DNA from: Didymodactylos carnosus | Lineage: Eukaryota; Rotifera; Eurotatoria; Philodinida; Philodinidae | Direction: 5' to 3' | DNA: 64,000 bases | Assembly: GCA_905250885.1 (NCBI GenBank) | Contig: CAJNOQ010000083.1 | Location: 16,153-80,152 of the forward strand | Shown here: piece by piece, positions 59,566 to 64,000 of the stretch | Layout: each line of letters begins with the position of its first letter | Numbering within the stretch: position 1 is the stretch's first letter | Made by a program: the position numbers and the translations under genes | The notes under the pieces: generated by a model | What the model was told of the DNA's origin: nothing | The model's input: the letters and a program-made list of their open reading frames with translations, nothing else | Databases searched by the model: none

Positions 59566-62500
59566 TCACTTTCAGCAAAGAAGTAAAGGACTCATTGAGA
59601 ATGATGAAACTTGCGATATTTAACCTGCATTACAACTCAACTTCAGCAAAGAAGTTAAAGGAGTCATAGAGAATGCTGAAAGCTGGGGTATTTGATTTGC
59701 TTTACAACTAAATTTAGGAGCCGTTCAGAGTGCTGAAACCAGCTATATTTGATTTGCTCTACAACTAAATTTCGGCACAGGAGTTAAAGGACTCATCGAG
59801 AATCCGGAAACTTGCGACATTGGATATGCTTTGCAACTAAATTTCACCAAAGAAGTTAAAGTAGTCAGTCACTAAGAAGATGGAACTTTCCGATATTTGA
59901 CATGCTTTAGAGCTAAACTTCACCAAAGAAGTTAAAGTAGTCATTAAAGGAGTCAGCAGCCGGAAGCTTGCGATATCTGATTTGCTGTATAACTGAATTT
60001 TACCAAAGAAGTTAAAGAAGTGATTGAGAATATGAAAACTTGGCATATTTGATTAGGTTAAAGAAGTTAAAGGCGTCATTGACAATATGCAGGCTTGCGA
60101 TATTTAATTAGGTGTACAACTAAATTTCACGAAAGAAGCTAAAGTAGCCATTGAGAATATGGAAATTTGCAATATTTGATTTGCCTTACCACGGAATTTC
60201 AGCAAAGAAGTTAAAGGAGGATGAGAATCTGCAGACGACACATTCTCAATGACTCCTTAAGTTTCACCAAGGAAGTTAAAGGACCCATTGACCTTCCAGA
60301 ACCTTGCGATATTTAATTTGCTTTACAACTAAATTTTCAGAAAAGAATTTAAAGTAGTCACTGAGATTCCGGAAACTAGCGGTATTTTACTTGCTTCATC
60401 ACCTAATTTCAGCAAAGAACTTAAAGAAGTCATTGAGAATATGGAACTTTCCGATATTTGACAGGCTTTACTGCTAAATTTCATCAAAGAACTTTACGTT
60501 GTCTGTAAAGTAGTCGGCATCCGGACGCTTGCGATATTTGATTTGCTTTATAACTACACTTCATCAGAGAAGTATAATGAGTCATTGAAAATCCTGAAAC
60601 TTGCCATATTCAATTAGCTTTACAACTAAACTTATTTGATTAGGTTTACAACTAAGTTTCACCAAAAAAGTTAAAGTAGTCACTGAGAACATGGAACCCT
60701 CCGATATTTGATTTCGTTCACAACTAAATTTCACAAAAGAATTTAAAGTAGTCATTCAGCATATGGATTTGGTATTTGACTTGTTTAACAGCTAAATTTA
60801 TCCAAAGAAGTTAAAGGAGTCTTTGAGAATATGGAATCTTGCGATATTTTACTTGAACTTTGAACTCAACTTTACCAGCGAAGTTAAAGGACTCATTGAG
60901 AATCCACAAACTTGCGATATTTGATTTGCTTTACAACTAAATTTGACCAAAGAAGTTAAAGGAGTGATTGCGAATCCGTAAACTTCCTATATTTGACTTG
61001 CTGAATGACTCGTTTAATTCCTTATATTAAATATCGCAACTTTCCAAAATCTGAATGACCCCTTTAACTTCTTTGCTGAAATTTGGTGGCAATGCAAATC
61101 AAATATTATATTGATATATTGATATATCAAATATTGCACGTTTGTATATTGTCAATGACTGATTTAGCCACTTTCCGGAAGTTCAGTTGGCAAAACAGGT
61201 CAAATATCACAAGTTTATCGCAGCAAATGAAAGATCGCACGTTTGCATATTCTCAATGACTCCTTTAACTTCTTTGGTGAAATTTGATGTTAAAGCAAAT
61301 CAAATGTGGCAAGCCTTCTCGAGTTTTGATTTGCATTGCCACTAAATTTGACCAGAGAAGTTAGAGTCATTTAGAATATTCAAACTTCCGATCTTTGGTT
61401 TGCATTGCCATTAAATTTCAGCAAAGAACTTATATAGTCGTTGAGAATCAGCTAATTGGGATATTTGATTTGTTTTACAACCGAATTTCATCGGAGAAAT
61501 TAAACGAGTCATTCAGCGAGCTAAAAGTTGATTTCCTTTACAACTAAACTACTCCAAAGAAATTAAAGCAGTCCTTGAGAGTGCTGAAACTTGCGATGTT
61601 TCTTTTTCTTTGCGACTAAACTTCGCCAAAGAAATTAAGCTGGTCATTGAGAATCCGGAAAGTTGCGATTTCTGATTTACTTTACAACCAAATTTCACCA
61701 AAGAAATGAAAGGAGTCATTCAGAGTGCTGAAACTTACCACTTTTTTTTTTGCAACTAAATTACACCAGAGATAAGGGAGTCATGCAGAAACCGGAAAGT
61801 TGCGCTATTATATGTGCTTTACAATTAAACTTCATCAAAGAAATTAAAGGAGTCATTCAAAGTGCTGAAACTTGCGCCATGTCTTTTTGCTTAGGACTAA
61901 ACTTCGCCAAAGAAATTGAAGGAGTTATTGAGAATCCGGAAACTTGCGATATGATTTGTTTGACAACTAAACTTCAGCAAAGAAGGTAAAGGATCACTTA
62001 GAGTGCTGAAACCTGCGATATTTCATTTGCTTTTCAAGCTATTGTCAACAAAGAAATTAAAGGAGCCATTCATAGTGCTGAAACTCTAGATATTTTTATT
62101 TTTTATAAGTAAACTTCACCAAAGAAATTAGAGAAGTCATTGAGAATCCGGAAACTTGCGATTTCTCATTTGCTTTACAACTAAGTTTGACCAAAGAAAT
62201 TAAAGGAGTCATTCAGAGTCCTGTAAGTTGCATGTTTCACCAGGGAAGGTAAAGGAGTCATTGAGAGTCCGGGAATTTGCGATTTCTGATTTTATTTACA
62301 ACTAAATTTTACCGAGTCATTCATAGTGCTGAAACTTGCATATTTCTCTTTCTTTACAACTAAACTTCAGCAAAGAAGTTAAAGGAGTCATTCAGAATTT
62401 GGAACCTGCGATATTTGATTCGCTTTGAAACTTATCGTCACCAAAGAAATTAAAGGAGTCTTTGAAAATCCTGAGCCTGGCGCTGTTTCATTTGCTTTAC

Positions 62501-62955
62501 AACTAAATTTGACCAAAGAAATTAAAGGGGTCCTTCAGAGTGCTGAAACTTGCATATTTCACCAGAGAAGGTAAAGAAGTCATTGAGAATCCGTAAACTT
62601 GCGATATTTGATTTGTTTTACAACTTATCGTCACCAAAGAAATGAAAGGAGTCATTCAGAGTGCTGAAACTTGCGATATTTCTTACTCTTTACCACTAAA
62701 CTTCACCAAAGAAACTGAAGGAGTGATTGAGAACTTGCGATGTCTGATTTGCTTTACAACTAATTTTTACCAGACAATTTAAAGGAGTCATTTAGAGTGC
62801 TGAAACTTGGGATGTTGCTTTTTCTTTACGACTAAACTTCGCCAAAGAAATTTAAGGAGTCTTTGAGAATCCGGAAACTTGCGATATTTGGTTTGCTGTA
62901 CAACTAAACTTCACCAAAGAAATTAAAGGAGTCATTCAGAGTGCTGAGTGTAAAA
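59566..62955. repeat. Satellite array, monomer about 72 bp
   Basis: Roughly 45 diverged units share AACTAAATTTCACCAAAGAA, GTTAAAGGAGTCATTGAGAA and CCGGAAACTTGCGATATTTG. Unit length is mostly 72 bp with shorter and longer members. Units at about 61015-61310 run in the opposite direction, so the array contains an inversion. One plus frame of several units stays open (61750-61989), translating to a 24-residue repeat (LNFIKEIKGVIQSAETC...). Most units carry stops, so this is not a working gene. Divergence is high, so the array is not freshly amplified. Confidence 0.92.
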
Positions 62956-62960
62956 GGTGC

Positions 62961-63637
62961 GGACAGCAGATTTTACTGTTACCATTTCCTTAAAACTGGA
63001 AAAACAAGAACAGAACTGCTCTTCGACGGTTCCAAGGATTTTCCTAGTAGTAGCCCCGAAAGTTCGGAGAGTTATATTCTACTTACATCAGACTCGGAGT
63101 GGCTTCTTATTGAATACTAATGTTGACGGAATAAGGTTTATTAGAACGACAGTGATGTTAACAGTAAGCTAAAAGCAACTACCTAGCAACAGCGAAATTT
63201 TTTTGAGGAAGTAGCTTTTCACCAACGTGATTTGCTTTTTTCGGTCGATGTAGCGGCCGGTCATTCGTATATTCATTTCGATGATGAGTACTACGGCGAA
63301 TTTTCCATCTTTTATCCAAACGTTTTGTGCGTCTCTCTCTTTCTCTGTCTATTTTTCAGTCATCATCTCGAGTTTTTCTCGCCCTATAAATTTTCCCGTT
63401 CTAGTTAGTATAGTTGCTTTTAGCTTAGTGTTAACATCACTGTCGTTCTAATAAACCTTATTCCGTCAACAATAGTACTCAATAAGAAGCCACTCCGAGT
63501 GTGATGTAAGTAGAATGTAACTCTCCAAACCTTCCGGGCTAGTACTAGCAAAATCCTTGGAACCGTCGAAGAGCAGTTCTGGTCTTGTTTTTACAGTTTT
63601 AAGGAAAGCAGATGGAAACAGTAAATTCTGAGGACAG
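62961..63637. mobile_element. Inverted-repeat element, about 235-bp arms
   Basis: Arms about 62961-63198 and 63406-63637 are reverse complements at roughly 90 percent by eye, sharing TAATAAACCTTATTCCGTCA and GCTCTTCGACGGTTCC. The 207-base centre contains a CT-rich stretch and no gene. Confidence 0.8.
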
Positions 63638-63805
63638 CTGTTTGTGGTGTAGTATAATGAAATAATAAACAGAAGTGTCTTCTTTGAAACGGATGATGAT
63701 TACTTAATTATTAAACTTGTTTACCAACGCGTGCATATATGACACCCCTTATATTTCTCCAAGAACACCTTATCTATTTGTTTTCTTCGTTTGTAGCATT
63801 TGTAA

Positions 63806-63825
63806 AGTATATATATATATATACT
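63806..63825. repeat. (TA)n microsatellite
   Basis: A short uninterrupted TA run immediately before the second copy of the CGGTAC-type repeat. Confidence 0.85.
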
Positions 63826-63831
63826 AGGTAT

Positions 63832-64000
63832 GCACCAGTACCGGTACCGGTACCAGTAAAAGTGCTTCACAAAAGTTTACGACCGTTTTTGTTTTTGCAA
63901 TAACTCAACTTCCTTGATAGATACAGAGTCCGTTCTTCCGCCAAAAGAAAGCCTACGTTGAGTACTATAAACCCTCAGAAAATGGTTAAGTTCGGGCTTA
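63832..64000. mobile_element. Repeat family starting with (CGGTAC)n, copy 2, cut by window end
   Basis: Matches 58064-58232 with about one substitution by eye. The element continues beyond the window, so its full length and right end cannot be judged. Confidence 0.88.

Noticed and set aside
59566-62955. CRISPR-like array
   Set aside because: The repeats are diverged whole-unit satellites without unique spacers, and the genome is eukaryotic.

Overview
This window is AT-rich eukaryotic nuclear DNA with small genes, many short GT-AG introns and abundant mobile-element debris. The best pointer to the organism is a split histone H2A gene (complement 37196-38841) whose C-terminal tail is roughly twice the normal length. 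Tail-extended H2A variants in place of canonical H2A are a known peculiarity of bdelloid rotifers, and the short introns and many element types fit a bdelloid (Adineta/Rotaria-like). The taxonomic call is an inference from one gene plus general style.

Layout. 1-6905: mobile-element debris, comprising a transposase-like HTH exon, a decayed hAT (DUF4371-type) transposase, a perfect 36-bp-arm hairpin, a GAGTACTC-rich tract, two non-autonomous elements with terminal inverted repeats, and a TCGCGA-rich tract. 7795-16906: three genes on the + strand, namely dynactin subunit 2 (dynamitin), a WDR73-like WD40 protein and TMEM183, with a small fold-back element between the last two. 17441-18449: a 1-kb inverted repeat. 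18928-20675 (-): a LIM-homeobox gene of the LHX3/LHX4 class, followed by about 6 kb with no recognisable gene. 26690-28110: two head-to-head fragments of a non-LTR reverse transcriptase. 28683-32061: two more inverted-repeat elements and a CT microsatellite. 33911-36181 (+): a secreted or membrane-anchored leucine-rich-repeat protein. 37196-38841 (-): the H2A variant. 39587-41602: an inverted-repeat element, then duplicated pieces of a downstream vWA gene around a fresh palindrome. 42588-45650 (-): MEIOB, a meiosis-specific RPA1-like protein, apparently intact. 47365-49146 (+): a vWA-domain gene, followed by two adjacent MITEs. 51532-53632 (-): a conserved-looking proline-rich protein of unknown function. 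55904-64000: repeat-rich sequence with an NTPase gene fragment, a 0.92-kb direct repeat, fold-back elements and a 3.4-kb satellite of roughly 72-bp units.

The genes do not form one pathway; they are single-copy housekeeping and developmental genes separated by mobile DNA. The points most worth following up are the intact MEIOB gene in a lineage long thought ameiotic, the 550-bp apparently identical direct repeats flanking that gene, the tail-extended H2A, and the very high density of fold-back structures (about 17 in 64 kb). Gene models were built by hand from splice consensus, reading-frame continuity and remembered family features; no alignment was run.
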